Assembly: GCA_017853205.1 (NCBI GenBank)
Contig: JAFMKB010000019.1
Span: 1 to 42,267 of the forward strand
Direction: 5' to 3'
Source of the DNA: Gammaproteobacteria bacterium
GTDB taxonomy: Bacteria; Pseudomonadota; Gammaproteobacteria; Pseudomonadales; Pseudohongiellaceae
DNA: 42,267 nt
Of this stretch, positions 19,418 to 28,962 are shown piece by piece; within the stretch, counting starts at the first letter, position 1, and the number at the start of each line of letters is the position of its first letter. Made by a program: the position numbers and the translations under genes. A model generated the notes under the pieces. That model was given only the letters and a program-made list of their open reading frames with translations. It searched no databases and was not told the DNA's origin.

Positions 19418-21157
19418 CTACATTCGCTCGAGAGTCTCAATCCCGAGGAGATTCAATCCTTGTTTCAATGCTTCGGACGCCAAAACACAAAGACTTAGTC
19501 GCTGCGAACGAGTCATCTCATCGGCACTCTGGATGGGACAGGCCTCATAAAAACGCATAAACGTGCCCGCTAATTCGTAAAGGTAGGTACATAATGTGTT
19601 AGGGAAACAGTCTTGCGCGACAGCCTCAATTGTTTCGGCTAATTGCAGCGACTTAAGAAGAAGCGCCATCTCCTCGGGCGCCATTGAGGCGCCTGCAGGA
19701 ATTAGACTTTTTTGCTGTGTGTTGTGACCTTGCTTTGCGAGAAGCGATGCTATCCTCGCATAGGCGTACATGAGATAGGGCGCAGTATTACCCTCAAAGC
19801 TTAGCATCGAGGACCAATCAAACAGATAGTCACTGGTACGATTTTTCGATAAGTCCGCGTACTTTACTGCGGCGATACCAACCTTCTGGGCAATTTGTTG
19901 CCGCTGGGCCTCTTCGATATCTGGATTTTTTGAGCTTACTAGATCATAGGCACGAGAAATCGCTTCATCGAGTAGGTTGACGAGCTTTACCACGTCCCCT
20001 GAGCGAGTCTTGAATGGCTTGCCGTCGCTTCCCATCATTGTACCGTAGGAAATGTGTTCTAGGCTGATTCTAGAGTCGCTGAAGCCCGCCGCAGCGGCGA
20101 CAGCGAAAACCTGCTGAAAATGTAACGACTGGCGGGCATCGACGACATAGAGGGAACGATCTGCGTTTAGTACGTGGCAGCGGTAGTCGACGGCGGCCAA
20201 GTCGGTCGTCGCATAGAGATACCCCCCATCGGTTTTCTGAATGATCACGGGTAGCGGATCGCCGTCTTTACCCGCAAACTCGTCGAGAAATACGCACCGC
20301 GCGCCGTCAGACTCTTGCAGCAGTCCTGCAGCATCTAAACGCGCCACAACACCCGCGAGTTGCGGATTGTAAAAACTCTCGGCTTTGAGATCGTCCATGG
20401 TTAAGGTCACGTTGAGCTTATCGTAGACAGCCTGGCAATGCGCGAGCGATGTGTCGATGAACGATCGCCAAGCCTCTAAGTACTCCGGATCGCCACTCTG
20501 AAGCTTCACAACGCTTTCGCGGGCGCGAGTCGCGAACTCGCTGTCCTCATCGAAGCGTTGTTTCGCGGCTCGATAGAACCCTTCAAGGTCGGCGAGCGCG
20601 AGGTCTGCCTCGGCAGAGGACTCGCGCATAAACGTAATCAACATGCCGAACTGCGTGCCCCAGTCACCAACATGATTCTGGCGGATAACCCGATGCCCCT
20701 GTCTCTCGAGGACGCGTGCGATGCTATCACCAATGATGGTGCCCCTAAGATGTCCCACGTGCATCTCTTTCGCCAGATTTGGCGAAGAGTAATCGACGAC
20801 AATAGTCTGCGGAGACTCAGTGGCCGGTATTAGTGACGATGGAGTTTCCAAAAAGATGTTTGCGCGTGTGCGCAGCGCCTCGACAGAGAGGTGTATGTTT
20901 ATGAAGCCGGGGCCTGCGAGTTCATAGCGCGCTACTAGCGGGCATTTGGCAGACTCTAAACGCGTTAGCAGTTCGGCGCCGAGTTCGCGCGGATTGCGTC
21001 CTAGTCTTTTGGCTAGCGCCATAATGCCATTGGCCTGATAGTCACCAAATTCAGGTTTGGAGGCGGTAATGACATTGGGGTTGACGTCATCGAGGCCGGT
21101 GAGGGCCTCTAGTTCTGCGACGAAGAGGTCAGTGAGCGTGCGTTTGATTGTATGCAT
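19418..21157 (-). CDS. argS: Arginyl-tRNA synthetase
   Basis: 579 aa (E. coli 577), charges tRNA-Arg. It is a class I synthetase: the HIGH motif appears as HVGH in SSPNLAKEMHVGHLRGTII (about residue 130). The KMSKS-like region is GTMMGSDGKPFKTRSGDVV (about 375), which lacks the canonical lysine as usual for ArgRS. The C-terminal DALR anticodon-binding domain ends with the family-like SLCVLASEALKQGLNLLGIE. The start is ATG at 21157. It converges on htpG with a 73-nt gap that shows no clear terminator. Confidence 0.97.
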   Translation of the reverse strand: MHTIKRTLTDLFVAELEALTGLDDVNPNVITASKPEFGDYQANGIMALAKRLGRNPRELGAELLTRLESAKCPLVARYELAGPGFINIHLSVEALRTRANIFLETPSSLIPATESPQTIVVDYSSPNLAKEMHVGHLRGTIIGDSIARVLERQGHRVIRQNHVGDWGTQFGMLITFMRESSAEADLALADLEGFYRAAKQRFDEDSEFATRARESVVKLQSGDPEYLEAWRSFIDTSLAHCQAVYDKLNVTLTMDDLKAESFYNPQLAGVVARLDAAGLLQESDGARCVFLDEFAGKDGDPLPVIIQKTDGGYLYATTDLAAVDYRCHVLNADRSLYVVDARQSLHFQQVFAVAAAAGFSDSRISLEHISYGTMMGSDGKPFKTRSGDVVKLVNLLDEAISRAYDLVSSKNPDIEEAQRQQIAQKVGIAAVKYADLSKNRTSDYLFDWSSMLSFEGNTAPYLMYAYARIASLLAKQGHNTQQKSLIPAGASMAPEEMALLLKSLQLAETIEAVAQDCFPNTLCTYLYELAGTFMRFYEACPIQSADEMTRSQRLSLCVLASEALKQGLNLLGIETLERM

Positions 21158-21319
21158 TAGTATCGCTTATTTCTGGATGGAGAGAGCGCGACGTCCGTCC
21201 CGCGGAGTCGCATGCAAACCTCATAAGCATTGAGGAGGTTATATACGCGTAATTGTACAACAAACTACGCCTCTATTTCGTGTAAACTGTGGTTCCTGAT
21301 GGGGTAAGAACACGCTGTT
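21158..21319. promoter_or_regulatory. Divergent argS / rluC promoter region
   Basis: 162 nt between divergent genes. It holds a dyad AACCTC/GAGGTT (21217-21222 and 21235-21240) with a competing inner CCTCA/TGAGG, and AT-rich TATATA-like sequence near 21240. No promoter pair is good enough to call. In many gammaproteobacteria rne lies divergently next to rluC; here argS takes that place. Confidence 0.4.
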
Positions 21320-22342
21320 ATGACACAATTCCTAGGCGATTCAGCAGATGACAATCGGGTGGATACGCGCCACTCGGGTGCTGCCGTGCGCGATTCAGGC
21401 GAGCGCGGCGCATCCAGCGGAGGCAGCGGTGTACAGCACGTAAAAGTAGGCGCAGCGCATACCGGTCAACGCGTGGACAACTTTCTAATGCGCGAACTTA
21501 AAGGGGTGCCGCGCACCCATGTTTATCGGATCATTAGACGCGGCGATGTAAGAATTAACAAGAAGCGCTGCAAACCCGATCGTAAGCTTATGCTTGGTGA
21601 CGAAGTCAGAGTGCCGCCTTATACTGGTGCCAACGTGCAGGAACCAGGAGAACTTTCTTCGACTCTGAAGGCGCGGCTAATAGACCTCGTGCTGTTAGAA
21701 ACCGAGGACTATCTCGTCATCGACAAGCCAAGTGGCATGGCAGTACACGGGGGCACTGGTATCAGACTCGGCCTCATCGAAGCCGTTAGACAAGTGTCAG
21801 CGCAATGGGCGCAAGCCGAGCTGGCACACAGGCTGGATCGTGAGACCTCTGGTTGCTTACTGATAGCAAAAAACTCTCTGTTTCTGAAAGAAGCGCAGGA
21901 CCAGTTTAGGGCGAAAACTGTACACAAAGAATATCTTGCTTTGGTACACGGTTCTTGGCCTGATTCTGTGTCGATGGTTAACGCCAGTTTGCTCAAAGAT
22001 AGCGTTAGTGAAGCTGATCGCATAGTACGAGTGTCTGATAGCGGAAAACCTGCGCTCACACGGTTCACCGTCAAGCAGCGATTCGCTGACGCCACCTTGA
22101 TGCGCGCTGAACCCGAAACAGGTCGGACTCACCAAATCAGAGTGCATTGTCAGCATACTGGGCACCCCATAGTGGGCGATGATAAGTACACCGCTCGAGA
22201 AATGGCCCCATCACTCAGCAGAGTTTCTAGTCTTTGTTTACATGCGGAAAAACTCACATTCAGTGATCCCAAGAAGGGTACTCGTATTGAGGTATCTGCA
22301 CCTCTCGATAAGCACTTCTCGCGACTTCTCGATTCACTCTAA
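21320..22342 (+). CDS. rluC: 23S rRNA pseudouridine synthase (RluC type)
   Basis: 340 aa. It isomerises uridines 955/2504/2580 (E. coli numbering) of 23S rRNA if orthologous to RluC. After a low-complexity N-terminal tail (about 1-40, rich in Gly/Ser/Asp), an S4 RNA-binding domain (about 48-110) precedes the RsuA/RluA catalytic domain, with the catalytic Asp173 in HRLDRETSGCL. RTHQIRVHCQHTGHPIVGD is the family's second motif. The neighbourhood before yceD-rpmF-plsX is the standard location of rluC, supporting RluC over RluD. The start ATG 21320 has a poor ribosome-binding site. Confidence 0.9.
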   Translation: MTQFLGDSADDNRVDTRHSGAAVRDSGERGASSGGSGVQHVKVGAAHTGQRVDNFLMRELKGVPRTHVYRIIRRGDVRINKKRCKPDRKLMLGDEVRVPPYTGANVQEPGELSSTLKARLIDLVLLETEDYLVIDKPSGMAVHGGTGIRLGLIEAVRQVSAQWAQAELAHRLDRETSGCLLIAKNSLFLKEAQDQFRAKTVHKEYLALVHGSWPDSVSMVNASLLKDSVSEADRIVRVSDSGKPALTRFTVKQRFADATLMRAEPETGRTHQIRVHCQHTGHPIVGDDKYTAREMAPSLSRVSSLCLHAEKLTFSDPKKGTRIEVSAPLDKHFSRLLDSL

Positions 22343-22403
22343 AATCGTGATGTTTTACAACTAGATAGTCCCTATGACACATACTAATTTCGACAGGAAT
22401 CCT

Positions 22404-22432
22404 TTGACAGCGGGCCCCGAGACGCCTATTAT
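22404..22432 (+). promoter_or_regulatory. Sigma-70 promoter of the yceD-rpmF-plsX-fab operon
   Basis: Perfect TTGACA (22404-22409), 17-bp spacer, TATTAT (22427-22432, five of six). The expected start, about 22439, lies only 3 nt before the yceD ATG at 22442, so the transcript should be nearly leaderless. Confidence 0.85.
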
Positions 22433-22441
22433 TGCGCGCCT

Positions 22442-22969
22442 ATGAATGACAGCGCGCTTTTTGAACCATTTCCTCACTACGTTGATGCCCGTAAAGTGTT
22501 CTCGCAGAAAGGAAAATTTGCAGGCCACCTGTCAAATGAGAAATTTGATCGCCTCCGAGACTTGTTAGTGGAGGGTCACTTTTCGGTCTATGCTGAGCTG
22601 CACTTCTCGATTGGCGAACGTGGCCGCAGGATGATCGAAGGATCAGTAGACGCACAGTTAGCCGTTGCCTGCCAGCGTTGTCTAAAACCTTTAGAATTAA
22701 CGCTTGCGGACGATATAAGGCTCGCATTGGTTCAGGATGAAGAGGCCGCGGCAAAGCTTGACGGCGAAATAGAGCCTTGGATCGACGCAGAGTACAGACT
22801 AGATCCTGCCAACATAGTGGAAGAGCAGCTCCTCTTGGCGATGCCTTTAGCGGCCTATCATGACGAGAGTGAGTGCCAGATTGAGCTTTCGAGCTCAAAT
22901 GCAACCGGGGCGCTTAGTGCAGAGCGAGAGCCAAGCCCCTTTGCCATATTGAAAGAATTAACGAAGTAG
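22442..22969 (+). CDS. yceD: YceD/DUF177 family protein (23S rRNA accumulation protein)
   Basis: 175 aa (E. coli 173). A conserved partner gene of rpmF, known to affect 23S rRNA accumulation; biochemical action is uncertain. The CQRCLKPLELTL motif near residues 78-89 and the late cysteine-containing DESECQIE (about 139-146) correspond to the family's metal-binding-like cysteines; the C-terminus PSPFAILKELTK is typical. Alignment to E. coli supports the ATG at 22442 even though no Shine-Dalgarno sequence precedes it, in keeping with a near-leaderless mRNA. Confidence 0.93.
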   Translation: MNDSALFEPFPHYVDARKVFSQKGKFAGHLSNEKFDRLRDLLVEGHFSVYAELHFSIGERGRRMIEGSVDAQLAVACQRCLKPLELTLADDIRLALVQDEEAAAKLDGEIEPWIDAEYRLDPANIVEEQLLLAMPLAAYHDESECQIELSSSNATGALSAEREPSPFAILKELTK

Positions 22970-23022
22970 TCGCACTGCGTCTATCAAGCTAAGCGCATAC
23001 AGAATTTTACTAGGAGAAAGAC

Positions 23023-23202
23023 ATGGCAGTTCAAAAGAGCAAAGTAACGCGTTCACGCAGAGACAAGCGTCGTTCACACGATGCGCTCACGGGTCCAACG
23101 CTGTCTACTGATAAAACAACCGGCGAAGTGCATCGTCGCCATCACATCACTGCTGATGGTTTCTACAAAGGCAAGAAAGTACTGGATCTCGGCACAGAGT
23201 AG
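23023..23202 (+). CDS. rpmF: 50S ribosomal protein L32
   Basis: 59 aa beginning [20 protein letters not shown] and containing [14 protein letters not shown], matching L32 along its entire length (E. coli 57 aa). TAGGAGA lies just upstream of the ATG. The gene is short but unmistakable, and its position between yceD and plsX is highly conserved. It is co-transcribed from the yceD promoter. Confidence 0.97.
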   Translation: MAVQKSKVTRSRRDKRRSHDALTGPTLSTDKTTGEVHRRHHITADGFYKGKKVLDLGTE

Positions 23203-23204
23203 CC

Positions 23205-24185
23205 TTGAATTCGAGTAAGTGCATAGCGGTTGACGCTATGGGAGGAGAGGGCGGTCCCGCCACTACGGTAGCCGCCACTCTGCTCGCTCTTCAGCAGAAT
23301 CCGCTGCTGTCAGTGATTTTAGTCGGAGACGAGCGTGAAATCCGTGCCTCGGATCCAGCCCTCGAGGCCTTTTCTGGTCGCTACGATATCGTTCATACCC
23401 CTAACACCTTTCTGGACACTGAAAAGCCTAGCACTATTCTGCGCTCGGGCCACGAAACCTCTCTCTATCGCTGTGTAGAAATTCATCAGCTAGGCCAGGC
23501 ATCTGCTGTAGTCAGTGCAGGAAACACTGGTGCGCTGCTTCTACTTGGGCGGCATCTTCTGAAGAATGTAGCCGGTGTCGAACTTCCTGCCATTGTAGCC
23601 ACACTGCCGAATATTCGCAGCCAAGCGTTGTTGCTCGATGTGGGGGCCAATCTCGCCTGTTCGCCGCGACAGCTCGAACAGTTTGCTATAATGGGTGCAG
23701 TGCTTGCGCGGAAGCAGTTTGGCGTTGTGCCGAGGGTCGCGTTGCTCAATGTTGGCGCGGAAGACTACAAGGGCACGACCATTATCCAAGACTCTGCGAA
23801 ACTGCTTGAAGCTCAAAACCTGATCAATTTTACAGGCTTCGTCGAGGCAAACTCGGTATTTGAGGGGCAGGCTGAGGTCATAGTTTGTGACGGATTTGTT
23901 GGCAACGTCATGATTAAGGCTAGTGCAGGCGCCGTTAATGCCTTCATAAGTCAGCTGGCTGGGAGTTTTGCATCAACCGAGGAGTCGGATGTCCAAAAGG
24001 TTTACACGCGCCTCAATCCACAACGATTTAATGGTGCAACCCTCTTAGGTTTGCAGGGTAATTTAGTCAAAAGCCATGGCAATGCCGACGTTTTCGGCTT
24101 TAGTTGCGCCATACAGCAAGCTTACAACGAGCAGCGAGATGAAATTCCCTCACTTATTGAGGAAGCCATAGCCCACGTCGCCTAG
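23205..24185 (+). CDS. plsX: Phosphate acyltransferase PlsX
   Basis: 326 aa, peripheral membrane enzyme that converts acyl-ACP plus phosphate to acyl-phosphate for phospholipid synthesis. Family motifs: AVDAMGGEGGP near the N-terminus, VSAGNTGALLLLGRHLL near residue 105, CDGFVGNVMIKA near 228. The only start that keeps the N-terminal AVDAMGG is TTG at 23205, two nt after the rpmF stop; the TTG and weak ribosome-binding site suggest translational coupling to rpmF. No fabH follows, unlike E. coli. Confidence 0.94.
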   Translation: MNSSKCIAVDAMGGEGGPATTVAATLLALQQNPLLSVILVGDEREIRASDPALEAFSGRYDIVHTPNTFLDTEKPSTILRSGHETSLYRCVEIHQLGQASAVVSAGNTGALLLLGRHLLKNVAGVELPAIVATLPNIRSQALLLDVGANLACSPRQLEQFAIMGAVLARKQFGVVPRVALLNVGAEDYKGTTIIQDSAKLLEAQNLINFTGFVEANSVFEGQAEVIVCDGFVGNVMIKASAGAVNAFISQLAGSFASTEESDVQKVYTRLNPQRFNGATLLGLQGNLVKSHGNADVFGFSCAIQQAYNEQRDEIPSLIEEAIAHVA

Positions 24186-24216
24186 ATAAGTCGACAGAGA
24201 ATAAGGAGAATTTGTG

Positions 24217-25164
24217 ATGAGTACTTTTGGCTTCGTTTTTCCCGGACAAGGATCTCAAAAACTAGGCATGCTCGGTGACTTGGCAGAAATTCACCCCAGC
24301 ATAAAGGCGACTTTCGACTTAGCCTCCGAAGTGCTTCAACGCGACGCCTGGGAGATAGCACAAATCGACGCCGAAAACCTTCTTGATCGCACCGATATTA
24401 CTCAGCCGTTGCTGCTCGCCGCGTCGGTTGCCATTTGGCGAGCCTGGCAAGAGGCTGGGGGAAAAGCGCCATCGATTCTGGCGGGGCATAGCTTGGGAGA
24501 ATATTCGGCTTTGGTGTGCGCCGAGGTCATAACGCTTAAAGACGCGCTTAGGCTGGTCAACCGGCGCGGGCTCTATATGCAAAACGCTGTACCGCCCGGC
24601 ACTGGCAAGATGGCAGCAATCGTCGGACTGGACGATGAGGCTATCCTTGCCGCCTGCAAGGAAGCTGCGCAGGGCGAGATAGTCTCACCCGCTAATTTTA
24701 ACTCACAGGGACAGACAGTCATCGCAGGGCACACAGCTGCCGTCGAGCGCGCCATGGTGGCTTGTAAGGAGGCTGGGGCCAAGAGGACTCTGCCGTTGAA
24801 CGTGAGCGTTCCCTCGCATTGCGAGTTAATGAGACCTGCGGCAGAGGAGCTTGCTTTAGATCTTGAGGCAATCACTTTTTCGACGCCTAAAATCGCCGTT
24901 GTGCAAAATTCAACCGCAGAAATTGTTTCGGATCCACTACAAATTAAAACAAATTTAATTAGTCAGCTATACCTGCCGGTACAATGGGTTGATTCTGTTC
25001 GAATAATGGCTAGCAACGGTGTGCAGAAAGTGGTCGAGTGCGGACCAGGTAAGGTGCTTTGCGGCCTAATTAAGCGTATCGATAAGGACCTAGTTTGTAT
25101 GGGCTCAGAAGAGCCGCTTGATTTTGATACAGCGATAACCCAATTCCAGCAAAAAGCGGTTTAG
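24217..25164 (+). CDS. fabD: Malonyl CoA-ACP transacylase
   Basis: 315 aa from ATG 24217. It loads malonyl groups onto ACP for fatty-acid synthesis. FPGQGSQ lies at residues 8-14 and the nucleophile Ser92 in GHSLGEYSAL, the same number as in E. coli. This supports ATG 24217 over the in-frame GTG at 24214; AAGGAG (24203-24208) also has better spacing for 24217. VPSHCELM near 199 holds the catalytic His. It directly follows plsX. Confidence 0.96.
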   Translation: MSTFGFVFPGQGSQKLGMLGDLAEIHPSIKATFDLASEVLQRDAWEIAQIDAENLLDRTDITQPLLLAASVAIWRAWQEAGGKAPSILAGHSLGEYSALVCAEVITLKDALRLVNRRGLYMQNAVPPGTGKMAAIVGLDDEAILAACKEAAQGEIVSPANFNSQGQTVIAGHTAAVERAMVACKEAGAKRTLPLNVSVPSHCELMRPAAEELALDLEAITFSTPKIAVVQNSTAEIVSDPLQIKTNLISQLYLPVQWVDSVRIMASNGVQKVVECGPGKVLCGLIKRIDKDLVCMGSEEPLDFDTAITQFQQKAV

Positions 25165-25206
25165 CAAATCAGCGACCTTATGCGAATACTTTAAGGACAA
25201 CATAAT

Positions 25207-25950
25207 ATGATGGACACTAAAAAAACAGCACTCGTTACAGGCGCGAGCCGTGGTATAGGCAGGGCGATAGCATTGGAACTCGCGCAAGCCGGTTTCTTCG
25301 TTATAGGAACCGCTACTACCGATAAGGGTGCCTCCGCGATTTCGGAGTATTTAGCGGCAGAGGGCTTAGAAGGTAAGGGGTTTTCGGCCGACGTATCAAA
25401 CGACGATTCTGTAGCTGCGCTCTTCGAGGCGATACTCGCTGATCATGATGCCCCCTCCGTCATCGTAAATAATGCAGGTATAACTGCTGACAACCTGTTG
25501 ATGCGAATGAAAGGGGATGAGTGGGGCGCCGTGATAGACACTAACCTCGGCTCGATGTTCCGGGTCTGCAAGGTCGGTGTCAAAGCGATGACTAAGGCTC
25601 GCTGGGGCAGAATAATTAATATCAGCTCAGTAGTAGGCGCAAGTGGCAATGCAGGTCAAACAAACTATGCGGCATCAAAAGCCGGTGTCGAGGGGTTCAC
25701 TCGCGCACTCGCGAAAGAACTGGGTTCTCGTGGAATAACAGTTAATGCAGTAGCCCCAGGCTTTATTGAAACAGATATGACTAACGCATTACCGGAAACT
25801 CAGGCTGCCGCACTGATCGCGCAGATTCCATTAGCAAGACTGGGACAGCCAGAAGAGATCGCCAGTGTCGTCGGCTTTCTTGCATCAGAAAAAGGCGCTT
25901 ACATTACCGGAGAAACGCTGCAGGTTAACGGCGGAATGTACATGAATTAG
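25207..25950 (+). CDS. fabG: 3-oxoacyl-ACP reductase
   Basis: 247 aa, NADPH-dependent reductase of the first reduction step of fatty-acid elongation. It is a classical short-chain dehydrogenase: TGASRGIG (about 12-19), NNAGIT (about 90), catalytic Ser in NISSVVG (about 140) and Tyr/Lys in NYAASKAG (about 153-160). The C-terminus ITGETLQVNGGMYMN is typical. AAGGA lies 9 nt before ATG 25207; a second ATG at 25210 is possible. It is followed by an unusually long 327-nt gap before acpP. Confidence 0.96.
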   Translation: MMDTKKTALVTGASRGIGRAIALELAQAGFFVIGTATTDKGASAISEYLAAEGLEGKGFSADVSNDDSVAALFEAILADHDAPSVIVNNAGITADNLLMRMKGDEWGAVIDTNLGSMFRVCKVGVKAMTKARWGRIINISSVVGASGNAGQTNYAASKAGVEGFTRALAKELGSRGITVNAVAPGFIETDMTNALPETQAAALIAQIPLARLGQPEEIASVVGFLASEKGAYITGETLQVNGGMYMN

Positions 25951-26277
25951 GCTGCTTTACACGCTAATCGACGCGCCCACGCTCTCTCTAACTTCATGAG
26001 TTTATTAATAGATTTTTCAGTGGCGCGTAAAATCAAATTTAGGCATTACATCGACTCAAAATAGGGGTAAACTTGCACTCCAATTTAGAAGGTTAGCCCA
26101 ATACTTTGTAGGGCAACCCTAATAAAGGCGATGTTCGGAGGCGTTACCTAGAGCGCAGTAGCTGGGTGATTCCCGAAGTACGCTTCACCGTAATCGCCAC
26201 TAAGAAATTGCATGGGATAACCCCGTCAAGGCAATCAGAAACCGTACAAGAGACAGTTTTAGGAGCTAATACTAAAT
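25951..26277 (+). promoter_or_regulatory. fabG-acpP intergenic region with RNA-like stems
   Basis: 327 nt without a gene. It contains competing stems GGTT(A)GCCC/GGGCAACC (26091-26118) and TAGGG/CCCTA (26109-26121), then a possible domain closed by GGCGAT (26127-26132)/ATCGCC (26193-26198). Inside it TTCGG (26134-26138)/CCGAA (26173-26177) and GGTGA (26165-26169)/TCACC (26185-26189) could form a pseudoknot. acpP is normally strongly transcribed from its own promoter, which should lie here, but no convincing hexamers were found. Confidence 0.4.
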
Positions 26278-26511
26278 ATGAGTAGCATCGAAGAGCGCGT
26301 AAAAAAGATCGTCTGCGAACAGCTAGGCGTTAAAGAAGACGAAGTTAAAGCAACGGCATCTTTTGTAGATGATCTAGGTGCAGATTCTCTAGACACTGTC
26401 GAACTGGTAATGGCTCTTGAAGAAGAGTTCGAGACTGAAATTCCGGATGAGGAAGCTGAGAAAATCACTACTGTCCAATTGGCCGTCGATTATATTAACG
26501 CCAACCTCTAA
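26278..26511 (+). CDS. acpP: Acyl carrier protein
   Basis: 77 aa, very acidic carrier of growing acyl chains. The phosphopantetheine site is Ser37 in [13 protein letters not shown], as in E. coli AcpP. AGGAG lies about 12 nt before the ATG, slightly long. A long structured upstream gap and a downstream attenuator-like hairpin set it apart from the rest of the fab operon, consistent with the high separate expression known for acpP. Confidence 0.98.
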   Translation: MSSIEERVKKIVCEQLGVKEDEVKATASFVDDLGADSLDTVELVMALEEEFETEIPDEEAEKITTVQLAVDYINANL

Positions 26512-26539
26512 GTTTCGCATAAGCGACTTGGTGTTCACG

Positions 26540-26577
26540 AAGCTACTCCGGAGAGATCTTGAGTAGCTTTTGTGTTT
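26540..26577 (+). terminator. Terminator/attenuator between acpP and fabF
   Basis: AAGCTACTC (26540-26548) pairs perfectly with GAGTAGCTT (26561-26569) around a 12-nt loop, followed by the T-rich TTGTGTTT. It is a moderate intrinsic terminator that would release an abundant acpP mRNA while letting some transcription reach fabF. Confidence 0.65.
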
Positions 26578-26605
26578 CTGATGTTACTACTTTGGGAGCC
26601 AATCG

Positions 26606-27847
26606 ATGAGTAAAAGACGTGTTGTGGTTACAGGGCTTGGGCTAGTGAGCCCAGTCGGAAACGATGTGGAGTCCTCGTGGGAAGCAATGAAATCCGGCAA
26701 AAGTGGGATTTCAACTCTGACGCAAATTGACACGAGCGACTTTACTACCCATTTTGGCGGTTCAATAAAAGACTTCGACTGCGATCGTTATATTCCAAGT
26801 AAGGATGCGCGGCGCATGGATGTTTTTATGCACTACGGCATCGCTGCGGGCGTGCAGGCTTTCGATGACTCGGGGTTGGATGAAGCTGATTTTAATCCCG
26901 AACGTTTCGGCGTTGCTGTTGGTTCTGGAATCGGCGGTATTAATATGATCGAGGCGACTGCATTATTAATTAATTCGTCAGGCCCTCGCAAAGTCTCGCC
27001 GTTTTTCGTTCCCGGCTCAATTGCAAACATGATTTCTGGCAACCTGTCGATCCGCTTCAACCTGCAAGGTCCGAATATAGCAGTCACGACGGCATGTACA
27101 ACCGGGACTCATAACATTGGTCTTGCCGCCAATATGATACAAAACAATCAGGCCGACATTATGCTTGCAGGCGGCTCTGAGATGGCCACATCACCTACGG
27201 GGCTTGCTGGATTCTGCGCTGCCCGCGCGCTCTCGACACGCAACGACGAGCCAGCAAGCGCGAGCAGACCCTGGGATAAAGACCGTGACGGCTTCGTGCT
27301 CAGTGACGGTGCGGGAGCTATCGTGCTGGAGGAGCTCGAGCATGCAAAAGCGAGAGGGGCGACGATTTACGCCGAGCTAGTCGGATTCGGAATGAGCGGA
27401 GACGCATTCCACATGACATCGCCACCTGAGGGAGGCCGTGGCGCCGCATTATGTATGCGCAACGCATTGCTCAGCGCAGAGCTCGACGCAAGCCAGATTG
27501 ATTACGTCAACGCGCATGGAACCTCGACGCTCGCCGGTGACATCGCCGAAACACAGGCGATAAAAAGCGTCTTCGGGGCGCATGCGGCGTCTCTCGCAGT
27601 GAGTTCGACCAAATCCATGATCGGCCATCTGCTTGGAGCATCAGGCGCAGCAGAGGCTATCGTTACGATACTCTCGATCAAGAACCAAATTCTTACTCCA
27701 ACAATTAATTTAGAGACACCCGATGAGGGCTGTGATTTAGATTATGTTCCACACACCGCCCGCGATGCGACACTTAAGTATGCGCTAAGTAACTCTTTTG
27801 GCTTCGGTGGCACTAACGGCAGCCTCATCTTTGCACAGCACACGTGA
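26606..27847 (+). CDS. fabF: 3-oxoacyl-ACP synthase II
   Basis: 413 aa condensing enzyme that elongates acyl-ACP with malonyl-ACP. Catalytic Cys164 sits in [10 protein letters not shown]; the two His are in [11 protein letters not shown] (about residue 304) and [11 protein letters not shown] (about 341), with the Lys of SSTKSM between them. Thus the Cys-His-His triad of KAS I/II is intact. The C-terminal [14 protein letters not shown] is typical. GGGAGCC precedes the ATG. It is followed by mltG without the pabC gene usually found between them. Confidence 0.97.
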   Translation: MSKRRVVVTGLGLVSPVGNDVESSWEAMKSGKSGISTLTQIDTSDFTTHFGGSIKDFDCDRYIPSKDARRMDVFMHYGIAAGVQAFDDSGLDEADFNPERFGVAVGSGIGGINMIEATALLINSSGPRKVSPFFVPGSIANMISGNLSIRFNLQGPNIAVTTACTTGTHNIGLAANMIQNNQADIMLAGGSEMATSPTGLAGFCAARALSTRNDEPASASRPWDKDRDGFVLSDGAGAIVLEELEHAKARGATIYAELVGFGMSGDAFHMTSPPEGGRGAALCMRNALLSAELDASQIDYVNAHGTSTLAGDIAETQAIKSVFGAHAASLAVSSTKSMIGHLLGASGAAEAIVTILSIKNQILTPTINLETPDEGCDLDYVPHTARDATLKYALSNSFGFGGTNGSLIFAQHT

Positions 27848-27858
27848 GGCTCAGCTAA

Positions 27859-28962
27859 TTGCGCTCGCATTGGCGACAACTGGCGATTGCAGCATTATTA
27901 GGCTTTGTGCTTAGTAGTGCCTCTTTCGCCTATTTTCTGTCGCCGCCCTCTGATTTTCCCTCTACGCAAAATGAGCCGCTTCTGCTCGAGATAGCGCGGG
28001 GAAGCTCCTTTAAATCTGTAGCAGCCGCCCTTAAAAACAACGGTGTGATCCGTTCGGCACTCGCCTTCGAGATATTAGCGTTGCTTAAGGGTGATCGATC
28101 GCATTTAAAAAGTGGCGAGTACGAGTTTCCGCGTCAAACCCCTGCAACAGTAGTCTTGGCCAATCTCGTTGCTGGCAAGGTAAAGACCTATCAGGTTACG
28201 CTAGTTGAGGGGTGGACGCTCCGTCAATGCCTACAAGCCCTGGCAATGAGTCCAGGACTGATGCCAACTTTGAGCGATGTCGATGATCCTGCGCTTCTCA
28301 CGTTAGTCCAAAACGGCGCAGGCAGTGCCGAGGGGCTATTTGACGCCAATACCTTTCGGTATACGCGTGGCGATACCGACTTGGCGATACTTGAGAGGGC
28401 GCACAGCCAGCTTTCCGATAAGTTAGCCTCCTACTGGGAACGAAGAGCACAAGGGTTGCCTTTGAATACACCCTATGAGGCCCTAATACTTGCCTCTATC
28501 GTCGAAAAAGAAACCGGGCTCGCTGCAGAGCGCGCTAGGATCGCTGGCGTATTTTATAACCGAATTAATTCCGGCATGAGGTTACAATCAGATCCGACGA
28601 CCATATATGGACTAGGTGACCGCTATACTGGAACCCTAACCAGAGAACAGCTGCGAGAGGAAACACCGTACAACACCTATCGAATTGATGGGCTTCCTCC
28701 TACGCCTATCTCATTGGTCAGTGATTTGGCGCTCAAAGCGGTACTAAATCCGGAGTTGCACGACTACTATTACTTTGTTTCGAACTCGAACGGCGGTCAT
28801 GTATTTTCAAGAACACTTGAAGAGCACAATGCGGCCGTGGCAAGTTTCCGTTCGGCGCTTGGTGACTCTCAAACGGACTCGCTACCAGAACCTATACCAG
28901 AATCTCGAAGTGATTCTGCGGTGCAGGTAAATACAATTGATGAGGACAACAGTGAAAGGTAA
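27859..28962 (+). CDS. mltG: Endolytic murein transglycosylase MltG
   Basis: 367 aa (E. coli YceG 340). It cleaves nascent glycan strands and so limits peptidoglycan chain length. The N-terminal membrane anchor (about 6-27) is followed by a LysM-like subdomain and the YceG catalytic domain with [19 protein letters not shown], whose Glu near 216 is catalytic, and [21 protein letters not shown]. The start is TTG at 27859; no ATG exists in frame before the anchor helix. A short extra acidic, Ser-rich tail extends past residue 335. It overlaps tmk by 11 nt. Confidence 0.93.
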   Translation: MRSHWRQLAIAALLGFVLSSASFAYFLSPPSDFPSTQNEPLLLEIARGSSFKSVAAALKNNGVIRSALAFEILALLKGDRSHLKSGEYEFPRQTPATVVLANLVAGKVKTYQVTLVEGWTLRQCLQALAMSPGLMPTLSDVDDPALLTLVQNGAGSAEGLFDANTFRYTRGDTDLAILERAHSQLSDKLASYWERRAQGLPLNTPYEALILASIVEKETGLAAERARIAGVFYNRINSGMRLQSDPTTIYGLGDRYTGTLTREQLREETPYNTYRIDGLPPTPISLVSDLALKAVLNPELHDYYYFVSNSNGGHVFSRTLEEHNAAVASFRSALGDSQTDSLPEPIPESRSDSAVQVNTIDEDNSER

